A stretch of DNA of 64,000 nucleotides from Flavobacterium poyangense. Its GTDB lineage: Bacteria > Bacteroidota > Bacteroidia > Flavobacteriales > Flavobacteriaceae. Shown here piece after piece: positions 43,197 to 52,244 of the stretch. Every line of letters starts with the position of its first letter. The stretch's first letter is position 1. The position numbers and the translations under genes were made by a program. The notes beneath the pieces are model-generated. The model saw nothing but the letters and a program-made list of their open reading frames with translations. It was not told the origin of the DNA and made no database searches. Location: the NCBI RefSeq assembly GCF_011751075.1, contig NZ_JAALLN010000017.1:36310-100309 (forward strand), in the 5' to 3' direction.

Positions 43197-43922
43197 TTAT
43201 TCTTTCAGATCATACTCGGTATTGATCTGTTTAATAATTGTTTCTCCTAAAACGATTAAATTGTTATAACGTTCATAAATCTGATTCCATGGAACAAGAT
43301 TTTTTGTCAATTTTCGTCCTTTTGGTGTGGTCAGTAATTTCCAATTATCAGCTAGGTTTTCAGGATCGGTTAGATTATCTTCCATATAGGATTGTAGTTT
43401 TTTTTGCATGGAGATCCACCCCGTTTCAGACGAATTAACTTCAGAGAGACTCTCTTGGTAGAATTTCAAAATATTCAGAGAAAGAGCTTCGTTTTCTATA
43501 TTTCCGATTCTTCCGGAAGATACAAAGCCATTAAAACGATAGATATTAGGTCTTAGATAGGCATTAATGTTGATATATGATAATTCTTTTTTGAATTGCT
43601 TTTCATTATAAGGTTTGGTTTTATCCAATTGATTTAAGCTTTCGTATATTTTTCCAAACTCTTCATACTGTTTTATTAACGATTTAGTGCTATTGATGTC
43701 ATTTTGAATATCGGATTTAAGTCCGATTAGGAATTTTTTAACTTCCTGCTGTTCGTGTCGGTGTTCGCTCCAACTGTGCAACCAGATCGATAGTGAAACG
43801 GCAAAAACAATGATGAAAATTTCTAAACCAATTTCTTTTACTTTTTCTATTAAATTATGCTTCTTATTAGTTACAATTCGGTGTACTTTTTTGGTGTGTT
43901 TAATGATTTCCTGGTCTGCCAT
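43197..43922 (-). CDS. Single-helix membrane protein, DUF6090-like
   Basis: 241 residues: a basic N-terminus, one membrane helix (IGLEIFIIVFAVSLSIWLHS), then a long, mostly helical soluble part (EVKKFLIGLKSDIQNDINST, KSLIKQYEEFGKIYES). This layout, a helix followed by a W/E/R-rich turn and a 'L..LK.DI..DI' segment, is that of DUF6090-type proteins common in Bacteroidota, of unknown role. The assignment is by layout only. Confidence 0.68.
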   Translation of the reverse strand: MADQEIIKHTKKVHRIVTNKKHNLIEKVKEIGLEIFIIVFAVSLSIWLHSWSEHRHEQQEVKKFLIGLKSDIQNDINSTKSLIKQYEEFGKIYESLNQLDKTKPYNEKQFKKELSYININAYLRPNIYRFNGFVSSGRIGNIENEALSLNILKFYQESLSEVNSSETGWISMQKKLQSYMEDNLTDPENLADNWKLLTTPKGRKLTKNLVPWNQIYERYNNLIVLGETIIKQINTEYDLKE

Positions 43923-44053
43923 TTCTTTTGGTTAATTGGTTAAGTAATGTGCAAAAATATAGTAATTGGTTAAAATATATGAATATACTTTGATTTTATT
44001 TCTTAAAAATTAAGTAATAATTCAAATAGGAAATGATGTACTTAAACTAATAA

Positions 44054-44632
44054 CTAACTCACAATTACATCATGCTTAAACAACAAACCTTTTACTTCGT
44101 TTAAAGAAAAAACAGCTTTTTTAAGCTTAGTTTTAGACGGATCAATCGTGTAGTTGAAACTGGTTTTAAAATCGGCTTTGTTGGCGATGGCCTTATCAAA
44201 CTCTGAGCGATAGAGATCACAATTATCAAAATGAACATTGGTTAAATCCGCAGCCATAAAATCTACGGCTATCAGACTGCAATTGATAAATGTAGTTCCT
44301 TTTATTTTTAAGGTATAAAATTTAGAAAAGTCCAAAGTACAATCATTAAAATGAACTTCGAAGATAAGTTTGTCGCACATGGCAAAATTTACTTCTTTTA
44401 TTTCACAACGATTAAAAGTGACCGTTCTAAAGGCAACATAATTGATTTTTGCATTGTTAAAAGCACAGTCATTAAAAACACAATCGATAAAGGTAACGGC
44501 CAGAAAGGTACAAGCAGAGAAGTCACAATTATTAAAAATACAACATTCAAAATCCTTAAAATTAAGATCTTCTTTGCCATAAACAATCGTATTGTATTCT
44601 TTGTCAAGGAAATATTCTGATTCTTTTTTCAA
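44054..44632 (-). CDS. Pentapeptide-repeat protein (Qnr/McbG-like)
   Basis: 192 residues forming a right-handed quadrilateral beta-helix: repeated A(D/N)LxF-type units such as CCIFNNCDFSACTFLAVTF, DCVFNDCAFNNAKINYVAF and ADLTNVHFDNCDLYRSEFDK. It ends with the tail DPSKTKLKKAVFSLNEVKGL followed by LFKHD, seen in Qnr/McbG-like proteins that mimic DNA and protect gyrase. Whether this one touches gyrase is not known. The frame starts at a TTG (44632). Cytoplasmic. Confidence 0.85.
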   Translation of the reverse strand: MKKESEYFLDKEYNTIVYGKEDLNFKDFECCIFNNCDFSACTFLAVTFIDCVFNDCAFNNAKINYVAFRTVTFNRCEIKEVNFAMCDKLIFEVHFNDCTLDFSKFYTLKIKGTTFINCSLIAVDFMAADLTNVHFDNCDLYRSEFDKAIANKADFKTSFNYTIDPSKTKLKKAVFSLNEVKGLLFKHDVIVS

Positions 44633-44855
44633 TGCTTTTTTATGGGTTTTTCAGAGTGAAAAGATAATAATTTAAGCAATATAGTTTTGGTTTTTAAACT
44701 AAATTTTTGCTGTTCCGGTTTTGTAAATCAAATTTTATTATTAAGAATAGTTGTGTAAAATATTGAAAATAAGGGGCCTGTTTGCAATAGGATTTGTCAT
44801 TATTCAAAAACATTGAACTGAGAAATGGTAGAATTTTTAAAAAATAATTCTTTTT

Positions 44856-45134
44856 AAATGTATTTTTCCAATCCTGGTGCCCCTGTTTTTTGTTCCAATT
44901 GTGCTCAATGCTCAAAATGTTTCCGATAATCCTGAATTTTGCCCTCCCAAAACGGTATTTGAGCTTTTTCAGAAGAACGATTCTCTATTGATTCTAAAGC
45001 CTGTAAAAAACAATGAGATATTTTTGATTGGAGATTATCGACTGTATATTTTTTCGCAGCCTAATTTTGGTGATTTGAACTCATTTCAAAAATTAAGAAT
45101 CAGAATAGCCGTTATTTTGTTAATTGTGAGTTAA
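44856..45134 (+). pseudogene. Relic of a secreted outer-membrane surface-antigen protein
   Basis: The frame has no proper start: a GTG exists at 44877, and an ATG at 44858 is out of frame. It reads LVPLFFVPIVLNAQNV, a signal-peptide end, then KTVFELFQKNDSLLILKPVK, then NEIFLIGDYRLYIFSQPNFG. In intact surface-antigen proteins of this group, as I recall them, the GDYRLYxFSQPN motif lies far downstream of the KPVK segment, so an internal deletion is likely. The frame then ends in unrelated residues. A decayed gene is the best reading. Confidence 0.5.
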
Positions 45135-45170
45135 CCTCTTTTTATTCCCCATATTTTTTTACCGATGTAC

Positions 45171-45200
45171 TACTTTTGTAAAATTCAATGCTTATTTTTG
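45171..45200 (+). promoter_or_regulatory. Two tandem -7 boxes before the two-component operon
   Basis: TACTTTTG at 45171-45178 and TATTTTTG at 45193-45200 both fit TAnnTTTG, 22 bases apart, with the response-regulator ATG at 45223. Confidence 0.5.
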
Positions 45201-45222
45201 TTCGATATACCATTTTCTAAAG

Positions 45223-45897
45223 ATGAAATTACTAATAGTCGAGGATGAACCAAACCTTTTATCGATTTTACGAAAAGGATTTGCTGAAAACAATAACGAA
45301 GTAAGTGTGGCGCTTGACGGCAAAACTGCTTTGGAGATGATTCATAATTACACTTTTGATGTGGTAGTATTAGATGTAATGCTGCCGGATGTTAACGGAA
45401 TTGAGATTTGCAGAAGATTACGGGCAAGCAAAAATTTTGTACCGATTTTGCTTTTAACAGCTCTTGGAACTTCCGAGAATATTGTAACCGGTCTTAATGC
45501 AGGAGCAGATGATTATCTGGTAAAACCTTTTAAGTTTGGTGAACTCGATGCAAGAGTAAATGCGCTAAACAGAAGAGCTAATCAGGATACAGACAAAATA
45601 GATACCATAACAATTAGTGATTTAGAAATAAATGCAAGAGCCAAAACAGTAAAAAGAGATGGAGAACCGATTCTTTTAACGGCAAAAGAATTTAAATTGC
45701 TTTATTATCTGGCAAAGAATAATGGCAGAATTGTATCCCGTGACCAAATATTAGACAATGTATGGGACATTAATTTTGATATGAACACCAATGTTGTGGA
45801 TGTTTACATCAATTATTTAAGAAAAAAAATAGATAAACCTTTTGCAACCAAACTAATTCATACCATGAAAGGTTTGGGTTATGTCATACAGCCATAA
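45223..45897 (+). CDS. OmpR-family response regulator
   Basis: Receiver domain (1-120) with acidic pocket VEDEPN, phospho-acceptor Asp51 in VVVLDVMLPDVNGIE, Thr in LLLTALG and Lys in DDYLVKPFKFGEL. The winged-helix DNA-binding domain (130-224) shows LTAKEFKLLYYLAKNNGRIV, VWDINFDMNTNVVDVYINYL and MKGLGYVIQP. 224 residues. It lies 3 bases before its kinase, so they act as a pair. Confidence 0.95.
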   Translation: MKLLIVEDEPNLLSILRKGFAENNNEVSVALDGKTALEMIHNYTFDVVVLDVMLPDVNGIEICRRLRASKNFVPILLLTALGTSENIVTGLNAGADDYLVKPFKFGELDARVNALNRRANQDTDKIDTITISDLEINARAKTVKRDGEPILLTAKEFKLLYYLAKNNGRIVSRDQILDNVWDINFDMNTNVVDVYINYLRKKIDKPFATKLIHTMKGLGYVIQP

Positions 45898-45900
45898 AAA

Positions 45901-47304
45901 ATGGATATAAGAAAAAAAATTACGGTTACCTATGTAGCTCTCTCTTCTTTTAGTACGCTGCTATTGTGTATCGTTGTTTTTGTTTTATTTCGGGAAAACA
46001 ATCGATATCATTTTTTAAAACGATTAGAGGACAGGGCTAAAATTGTAGCGTCAATACATTTTCAAAGAGATCCTGAAAAAATAAAATACTACAGTAATCT
46101 TAAAAAAAATGGACTGGAAGAACTTATCGAAGAAGAAGAATTCGTTCTTAAAATAAACAGTGCCAATAGTTTTGATTACAACACTAATCTTAATTTGCCT
46201 AATGATTTTTACACCAATATATTAAAAACTGGAAGAGATTATTTTGAAATTAACAGTAAGTACTATTTAGGACAGGTTTTTACAGAAAATAACCAAAAAT
46301 ACATTGTAATTGTTGGAGCGCGTGACCGAAAAGGAAGAACGACTGCAATTTATATTGTAAAAATCATGCTTTTCGGAGGTATTGGCTTTATATTTCTGGC
46401 TTTCTTTTTAGGTCGGTTTTTGGCAAAACGTGTTATAAATCCGGTAGCAAGAATTACTAAAGAAGTAAACCGAATAAGTGCTTCTAATCTTCATAATCGA
46501 TTGCCTGAAGTTAAAAACTCTGATGAAATTTCAGATCTAACCGAGACGTTCAATGATATGCTGGACCGTTTGGAAACCTCTTTTGAGATACAGGCTAACT
46601 TTATTAATAACGCCTCTCATGAGTTAAAAACACCAATTACAACGATTATTGCAGAGTCTGAAATCATGCTTCTCAAAGAAAGAGAAGTTCCGGAATACAT
46701 TCAGTCATTGGAAAATATTTATTCTCAGGCATCAAGACTAGGAAATCTGACTGAGAGTTTGTTAAAACTGACGCAAACGGGTTATGATGGAAAAAAACAG
46801 GTTTTGGATATTGCCCGAATCGATGAGTTATTGCTGGATGTAAAATCGGATCTGGATAAAATCTACCCGGATAACCGTGTAAGTGTAAAACTTAACTTTG
46901 CGCCAAAAGATTCTAATTTATTGTTGATCCCTTGTAATAAGCCACTTTTAGAATTGGCAATCAATAATATTATTACCAATGGTGTGAAATATTCAGACAA
47001 CAATGAGGTCTTTGTATCGCTTTCTGCGAATAAAGAATGGATTAAAATTGCTATAAATGATATCGGAATCGGAATACCGCCGGAAGATATTCCACATTTG
47101 TATGAACCGTTCTTCCGTGGTAAAATTGCTGCCAAATACATTGGTTATGGATTGGGGTTGCCTTTGGCTTCAAAGATTATCCGAATGCATGATGGTGAAA
47201 TACAAGTGCAATCGGAACAGAACAAAGGCACCATTGTGACAATCGTTTTTAAGAAAGATAATACTAAAAAAGCCAATATTAAAAAATCTAATATTGAATC
47301 TTAG
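45901..47304 (+). CDS. Sensor histidine kinase
   Basis: Membrane kinase partnered with the upstream regulator. Helix 1 about residues 10-30, sensor region 31-150, helix 2 about 153-172, HAMP 173-225. Phospho-acceptor His240 lies in FINNASHELKTPITTIIAES. The ATPase domain has N box NIITNGVKYSDN and G boxes NDIGIGIPPED and GYGLGLPLASKI. 467 residues. The signal sensed is unknown; the neighbouring USP-like and bestrophin genes suggest ionic or general stress, which is inference. Confidence 0.94.
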   Translation: MDIRKKITVTYVALSSFSTLLLCIVVFVLFRENNRYHFLKRLEDRAKIVASIHFQRDPEKIKYYSNLKKNGLEELIEEEEFVLKINSANSFDYNTNLNLPNDFYTNILKTGRDYFEINSKYYLGQVFTENNQKYIVIVGARDRKGRTTAIYIVKIMLFGGIGFIFLAFFLGRFLAKRVINPVARITKEVNRISASNLHNRLPEVKNSDEISDLTETFNDMLDRLETSFEIQANFINNASHELKTPITTIIAESEIMLLKEREVPEYIQSLENIYSQASRLGNLTESLLKLTQTGYDGKKQVLDIARIDELLLDVKSDLDKIYPDNRVSVKLNFAPKDSNLLLIPCNKPLLELAINNIITNGVKYSDNNEVFVSLSANKEWIKIAINDIGIGIPPEDIPHLYEPFFRGKIAAKYIGYGLGLPLASKIIRMHDGEIQVQSEQNKGTIVTIVFKKDNTKKANIKKSNIES

Positions 47305-47382
47305 AGAAATCTAATCCTGAGTTAAGACCCTTCTAATTTCTGCGGAGTTATTTTGTACGTATAAAACTAAACAATTATACTT

Positions 47383-48105
47383 ATGAAAAATTTCCTTATC
47401 CCTACCACATTAAAAGAAGATACCATAAGCGCTGTAAAATCGGCTGTTAATCAGGCGAAAAATAGCAATTGCGAAATTGTTTTAATGATGGTTGCAGATG
47501 CTCCGGACTCTTTCTCGTCATCTTATTTTTTACGTGAAATGAGAGCAGGCCTTACAGTAAGTCAGGAAGAAGTTCTGGAAACCTGTCGATATATTGTAGA
47601 GCATACTGCTAATTGCAAAATCAAAATACACAACCAGTACGGACTTTCATCGCCAATATTTAAAGGTATTATTGATGCTTTTGATGTGAAGTTGGTTATT
47701 CTGACTCCTTCTTATAAACAAGAAACCAAGCGCATTCATCAATATTCAGTAAAATTAGCCGGAAATCAAAAATGCCCTATTCTGCATTTAGGCACGGAAG
47801 CAATCAGAGAAGACTTCAATAAAGCACTTTATATCGAAAACAGCAATGTAAACATGCATGTAAAGGATGTTCAGCAGTTTTTAAGTCAAAATTTCTCGTA
47901 TGAAATTGTAAGCCAAACCGCCAATTTTGATGATAATTTCGAACAATTCGGACCTTATTTGTCGGAAGCTATTTCGAAATACGACATTGATTTGCTGGTT
48001 GAAACCCGTAAAGGCGAGAAAATCAAGTTCAAAAAAACGAAGAAAGAAACCATGAATGATAAACTGGGACTTCCGGTACTATCGCTGTACGAAGAATTGG
48101 TTTAA
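47383..48105 (+). CDS. Universal-stress-protein-like protein
   Basis: 240 residues beginning MKNFLIPTTLKEDTISAVKS, the usual USP first strand and helix, with ELEVVLMM-type strand 2 (EIVLMMVADAPD) and VKLVILTPSY. The second half is a diverged repeat (KALYIENSNVNMHVKDVQQF, ISKYDIDLLVETRKGEKI). The ATP-binding GxxG(S/T) motif is not obvious, so it may bind no ATP. It follows the two-component genes by 78 bases. Confidence 0.7.
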   Translation: MKNFLIPTTLKEDTISAVKSAVNQAKNSNCEIVLMMVADAPDSFSSSYFLREMRAGLTVSQEEVLETCRYIVEHTANCKIKIHNQYGLSSPIFKGIIDAFDVKLVILTPSYKQETKRIHQYSVKLAGNQKCPILHLGTEAIREDFNKALYIENSNVNMHVKDVQQFLSQNFSYEIVSQTANFDDNFEQFGPYLSEAISKYDIDLLVETRKGEKIKFKKTKKETMNDKLGLPVLSLYEELV

Positions 48106-48154
48106 GAAATCAATAGTTTAAAAAATTCAAGTTTAAACTTTAAAGCTAAAAAAT

Positions 48155-49102
48155 ATGCTGTTAAAAAAGAAAATTCCAATGAAGTATGTTCTTGGGAAAA
48201 TAAAAGTAGAATTGGCTCTATTGATGGCTTATACGATATTGTTTGAGATTTTTCATCACTATTTTATTAATGTTTCTATCGATATCCCGATTGCAATACC
48301 AACAATGATTGGTACTATTATATCCTTGTTGTTGGCTTTTAAGTCCAATCAGGCGTATGACAGATGGTGGGAAGCCAGAATTATTTGGGGATCTATTGTA
48401 AACGAATCGAGAACACTGATACGACAATTATTGACCTTTTATAAAGATCCTGATTTTTCTGTTGAAGCCAATGAATTCAAAGAAAATTTCACTAAAAGGC
48501 AAATTGCCTGGTGTTATAGTTTGGGACAGGCTTTACGTAATAAAGACGCTATAAAACCAATTAAAGACCTTTTAAGTGAGGAAGAATTGCGTTTTGTAAA
48601 GAACCATCAGAACATTCCAAATGCCATTTTGTTATTACATGCAAGGGATTTGAGAATCGCCAGAAAAAACAAACGTTTCAATACCTATCAACAAGTTGAA
48701 ATTGATAATACCCTAACCAGATTATGTGATGCAATGGGGAAATGTGAGCGTATTAAAAATACAATTTTCCCAACAACATATAGTATGTATATTAGAATGA
48801 CATTGTGCTTGTTTATTATCTTATTGCCTTTTGGATTGATCAGTTTGTTAAGTTGGTTTGCCATTCCTTTAATTACAATCATTGGAGGTACATTTTTCTT
48901 AATAGAGAAAATGGCTATTCATTTGCAGGATCCGTTTGAGAACAGACCTACAGATACACCGGTGACGGCTATTGCAACTACAATCGAAAAGAATTTAATG
49001 CAAATGCTGGATGAGTATCAGAGTGAATTTGATATCATCAAAGAATTTGATCTTAAACCCGAGCCTAGAAAAGCGGAAAACGACGCTTACTTCGTTTTAT
49101 AG
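48155..49102 (+). CDS. Bestrophin-family anion channel
   Basis: Pentameric inner-membrane channel protein of the bestrophin/UPF0187 family. It has the N-terminal hydrophobic part (VELALLMAYTILFEIFHHYF, then IPIAIPTMIGTIISLLLAFK), the signature SNQAYDRWWEARIIWGSIVN, and later TLCLFIILLPFGLISLLSWF and AIHLQDPFENRPTDTPVTAI. 315 residues, the normal bacterial size. An internal ATG at 48179 is a second possible start. It probably conducts chloride or small anions. Confidence 0.93.
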   Translation: MLLKKKIPMKYVLGKIKVELALLMAYTILFEIFHHYFINVSIDIPIAIPTMIGTIISLLLAFKSNQAYDRWWEARIIWGSIVNESRTLIRQLLTFYKDPDFSVEANEFKENFTKRQIAWCYSLGQALRNKDAIKPIKDLLSEEELRFVKNHQNIPNAILLLHARDLRIARKNKRFNTYQQVEIDNTLTRLCDAMGKCERIKNTIFPTTYSMYIRMTLCLFIILLPFGLISLLSWFAIPLITIIGGTFFLIEKMAIHLQDPFENRPTDTPVTAIATTIEKNLMQMLDEYQSEFDIIKEFDLKPEPRKAENDAYFVL

Positions 49103-49136
49103 TTAATTTTTTGGTCCTTTAATTGTTATTGTTACT

Positions 49137-49176
49137 CCAGGCAGCGTGTTTATTGTTTACGCTGCCTGGTTTTTTT
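49137..49176 (+). terminator. Terminator after the bestrophin gene
   Basis: An 11-bp GC-rich stem (49137-49147 with 49159-49169) followed by a T-run. Confidence 0.88.
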
Positions 49177-49228
49177 ATTTTGCCACGACCCGAGCGATAG
49201 CGAACAGGCGAAGCAATTGCACGAATCT

Positions 49229-49440
49229 GCACGAATTATTTTTTCGCCACTGATTAAAAGGATTCACACAGATTTTTAATCTTTTTAATCCTATAATCTG
49301 TGGCTATTTTTTTCGCCACGAATTGCATGAATTTTCACGAATTATTTTTTTGCCACTGATTAAAAGGATTCACACAGATTTTTAATTTTTTTAATCCTAT
49401 AATCTGTGGCTATTTTTTTGCTGCGAATTGCACGAATTTG
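49229..49440. repeat. 106-bp tandem duplication of an REP-like element
   Basis: Unit 1 (49229-49334) and unit 2 (49335-about 49440) are nearly identical; each holds a long inverted repeat built of words like ACACAGATTTTTAAT and AATCTGTGGC, between CACGAATT edges. The word GCGATAGCGAA just before (49194-49204) is shared with the REP pair of the GxxExxY cassette. Fragments of the same family lie at about 49585-49625. The rest of 49103-49677, including a heptad array at about 49540-49570, holds no gene. Confidence 0.8.
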
Positions 49441-49677
49441 CACGAATTGATATTAATTACTGTTCTTCAACAATTCTTGTAAACTCTATTAGCTTCTATC
49501 TCTATCTTGTAAAATAAAACCGTAAAACATTCAGACTGACATTTCACATCTCACATCTCACAACTCACAAGTGTCAACTTAAATTAATTCGTGGAAATTC
49601 GTGCAATCTGTGGCAACCTTATTTTCGCCATCAATTGTTGAATGCTAACGGCAATAGAAAATTAATCGAATTCAGGT

Positions 49678-51096
49678 TTATAAATCAACCAGTTTGCCTA
49701 AGGTCACTATAGATTGTCGCAATTCGTTGGTCCAGGGCAGGCCAAAACTCAAGCGCATGCAATTTGAAAATTGATCCTGAAAAGAGAAAACCCTTCCGGG
49801 AGCAATACTGATGTGGTGTTTTAGTGCCAAATGGTACAAGTCGACTGTGTCAATTCTTTTGTCAAGTTCTAACCAAAGGAAAAAACCACCTTGTGGCTGG
49901 CTCACTTTTGTTCCTACCGGAAAAGATTCCAAAATGGTATTGATATAATTGTTGCAATTGTGATTTAGTATTTGCCGAATCTTCCGAAGATGATTCTCAT
50001 AACGTCCATTTTTTAGAAAATCTCCAACAACTTCATGCGTGATAGTAGGAGAGGAGAGGGTGTGATAAAATTTGGTACGCAGGATTTCCTTTTTAAATTT
50101 TCCCGGGATAACCCAGCCTGCGCGATATCCGGGAGCCAATGTTTTGGAAACTGAACTGCAGCAAAGCACAATTCCGCTTTCATCATAGGTTTTGCAATTC
50201 GTTGGGCGACTCGAGCCAAAATACAAATCCCCGTGAATATCGTCTTCAATAAGCGGAACATTGTAAAATTCCATCAATCGGACTACCTCTTTTTTATGTT
50301 CATTCGGCATCATGCTACCCGACGGATTGCTGAAATTGCTAATCAGTACACAAGCTTTTATCTTTTTGGTGGTAAGGGCCTTTTTCACGGCCTCTAGTTC
50401 GATTCCTGTGGTAATGTTGGTTGGCAATTCCATCACATATAAACCCAAAGATTTGGCCAGTTGTAAAACACCAAAGTAAACAGGACTTTCTGTGATGATA
50501 GTATCACCAGGTTTGGTCACAGTCATTAAACACTGCGATATGGCATTTACACAACCGGGAGTTGTGATGATATCGTCTTCAGTAAGAGAACCTCCCCAGG
50601 TAAATGACCAACGCGCAATTTCTTTTCTCAGATTAAGATTTCCCTGCATGTCGTCATAACCGGTACCACTATCAGGTAATGACCGCATAGCCTGAACCAT
50701 TCCTTTATTTAGTTTAGCAATCGGAAGGAGCTCATTAGAAGGAAAACCTAGTGAAAGCATCGTAACATCTTTTGTTTTCATGTCACTGTAGAACAAATCA
50801 ATTAAATCTTCTCGTTCCACATTTTTTCCGCTTAAAATAGGAGAACTTGCTGAGGGTTCAGGGGCAGTTCGGGCAGAAATATTGCTTACATAATAACCCG
50901 ATTGTGGCCTTGATTCAATCAAAGAGCGACTTTCCACTTCGTAGTAGGCTTTACTGACTGTACTCATGCTGTATCCCGTTTCTGAACAGACTTCACGAAT
51001 AGAAGGGAGCTTGTCTCCGACACTCAAAACGCCCGATTTTATTTGCTTTTCAATTCGATCAGCAAATTGCAGATATAAGTAATTTGAATTTTTCAT
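49678..51096 (-). CDS. MocR-type GntR/aminotransferase regulator
   Basis: Residues 1-75 are a GntR winged helix (LQFADRIEKQIKSGVLSVGD, KLPSIREVCSETGYSMSTVS). From ~110 on it is a fold-type-I aminotransferase domain with DDMQGNLNLRKEIARW, SNFSNPSGSMMP, EDDIHGDLYFG and the PLP lysine in CCSSVSKTLAPGYRAGWV. 472 residues, full length. Such regulators sense PLP or amino compounds. It is divergent from an EamA transporter, its likely target. Confidence 0.93.
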   Translation of the reverse strand: MKNSNYLYLQFADRIEKQIKSGVLSVGDKLPSIREVCSETGYSMSTVSKAYYEVESRSLIESRPQSGYYVSNISARTAPEPSASSPILSGKNVEREDLIDLFYSDMKTKDVTMLSLGFPSNELLPIAKLNKGMVQAMRSLPDSGTGYDDMQGNLNLRKEIARWSFTWGGSLTEDDIITTPGCVNAISQCLMTVTKPGDTIITESPVYFGVLQLAKSLGLYVMELPTNITTGIELEAVKKALTTKKIKACVLISNFSNPSGSMMPNEHKKEVVRLMEFYNVPLIEDDIHGDLYFGSSRPTNCKTYDESGIVLCCSSVSKTLAPGYRAGWVIPGKFKKEILRTKFYHTLSSPTITHEVVGDFLKNGRYENHLRKIRQILNHNCNNYINTILESFPVGTKVSQPQGGFFLWLELDKRIDTVDLYHLALKHHISIAPGRVFSFQDQFSNCMRLSFGLPWTNELRQSIVTLGKLVDL

Positions 51097-51101
51097 AAAA
51101 C

Positions 51102-51133
51102 AAAACTGTTATGGTGCAATTTACAAAAACTGT
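51102..51133. promoter_or_regulatory. Direct repeats, possible MocR operator
   Basis: AAAACTGT occurs at 51102-51109 and 51126-51133, 24 bases apart, between the divergent regulator and transporter genes. MocR proteins usually bind spaced direct repeats in this position. Two 8-bp words alone are weak evidence. Confidence 0.35.
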
Positions 51134-51200
51134 ATCTGTATTGCTGTGTTATTTTTTAGAAATTTGCTTTATAAGTAAACAATCAAAAAAAGAAAACTTA

Positions 51201-52121
51201 GTGAAAACAACAAAATATTACCTGGCCGCCATTACCGCCTATACTATTTGGGGATTTTTTAGCTTGGCTTTAAAGCCAATTCATGACTATCCTTCTTTAG
51301 ATATTTTATTTAACCGCGTTTTTAGTTGTAGTGTTTTAATGTTATTGATTGTCTTTGTCTTTAAGAGAAAAAGAGTAAAAGAAACAATTGATACTTTTAA
51401 AGCTTTATCAAAAGTTGAAAAAAGAAAGACTCTTCTATTAAATTTCGGAGGCAGTTTTTTTCTAATGGCCAATTGGTTTACGTTTATTTATGTAATGAAT
51501 CATGTAAGTGTAAAAGCAACTTCCCTGGCGTATTTGGTGTGTCCGATTCTGACTACTTTATTGGCTTATTTTCTGTTGCATGAAAAACTGTCAAAACTGC
51601 AGTGGGTTTCAGTAGGTCTGAGTGTTTCAGGTTGCTTGTTATTGTCTTACACGGCCATTATGGACATGTTTTTTAGTATTATAATCGGTTTAACTTATGC
51701 TTCATATTTGGTGAGTCAGCGTATCAATAAAGGGTTTGACAAGTTTATTGTACTTACTTTTCATATCACTTTCTCAGCCTTGGTTCTATTGCCTTTTTAT
51801 CCGGCATACAGCGGACCGGTTCCAACAGAATTCAGGTTTTATTTCTGTATTGAAACCATAGCCATACTTTTTACTATTTTTCCGTTGTTTTTGAATTTGT
51901 ATGCCCTTTCAGGAATCAATTCATCAACGGTTGGTATGCTCTTGAATATTAATCCTATGATCGCTTTTTGTCTGGCCACCTTTGTCTATCACGAAAAAAT
52001 CGGAGCCTTGCAGATTGCAGCTTATAGTATTATTTTCATAGCGGTTTTAGTTTTTAATTCGCATCATATTTTCGCCTTCAGAAAAAAATACCTGTCGACT
52101 ACAAAGAATACCGTATCATAG
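51201..52121 (+). CDS. EamA/RarD-type inner-membrane transporter
   Basis: About 306 residues with ten hydrophobic helices in two EamA halves: YYLAAITAYTIWGFFSLALK, then VKATSLAYLVCPILTTLLAY; and VGMLLNINPMIAFCLATFVY in the second half. The GTG at 51201 is preferred because the upstream frame (from 51111) crosses the likely operator and gives a hydrophobic stretch out of keeping with the family. Probable metabolite exporter controlled by the divergent MocR regulator. Confidence 0.85.
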   Translation: MKTTKYYLAAITAYTIWGFFSLALKPIHDYPSLDILFNRVFSCSVLMLLIVFVFKRKRVKETIDTFKALSKVEKRKTLLLNFGGSFFLMANWFTFIYVMNHVSVKATSLAYLVCPILTTLLAYFLLHEKLSKLQWVSVGLSVSGCLLLSYTAIMDMFFSIIIGLTYASYLVSQRINKGFDKFIVLTFHITFSALVLLPFYPAYSGPVPTEFRFYFCIETIAILFTIFPLFLNLYALSGINSSTVGMLLNINPMIAFCLATFVYHEKIGALQIAAYSIIFIAVLVFNSHHIFAFRKKYLSTTKNTVS

Positions 52122-52244
52122 AAAGATAAAATTACCAGAATCTTAACAACATATTTAAACAGGAATGAGTATTTTTCATTTCTGTTTTTTTGTTTGTGGA
52201 AAGACAGTCTAAGTTTAATTTCCGAAACCGATTCAATATTTTTT

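Noticed and set aside
44877..45134. Intact 85-residue secreted protein
   Set aside because: The start codon is weak, the signal part is shifted relative to the nearest ATG, and the motifs look closer together than in intact relatives, so a relic is more likely.
49229..49440. Possible insertion sequence ends
   Set aside because: No transposase frame lies between or near the units; they are tandem copies of a short repeat.
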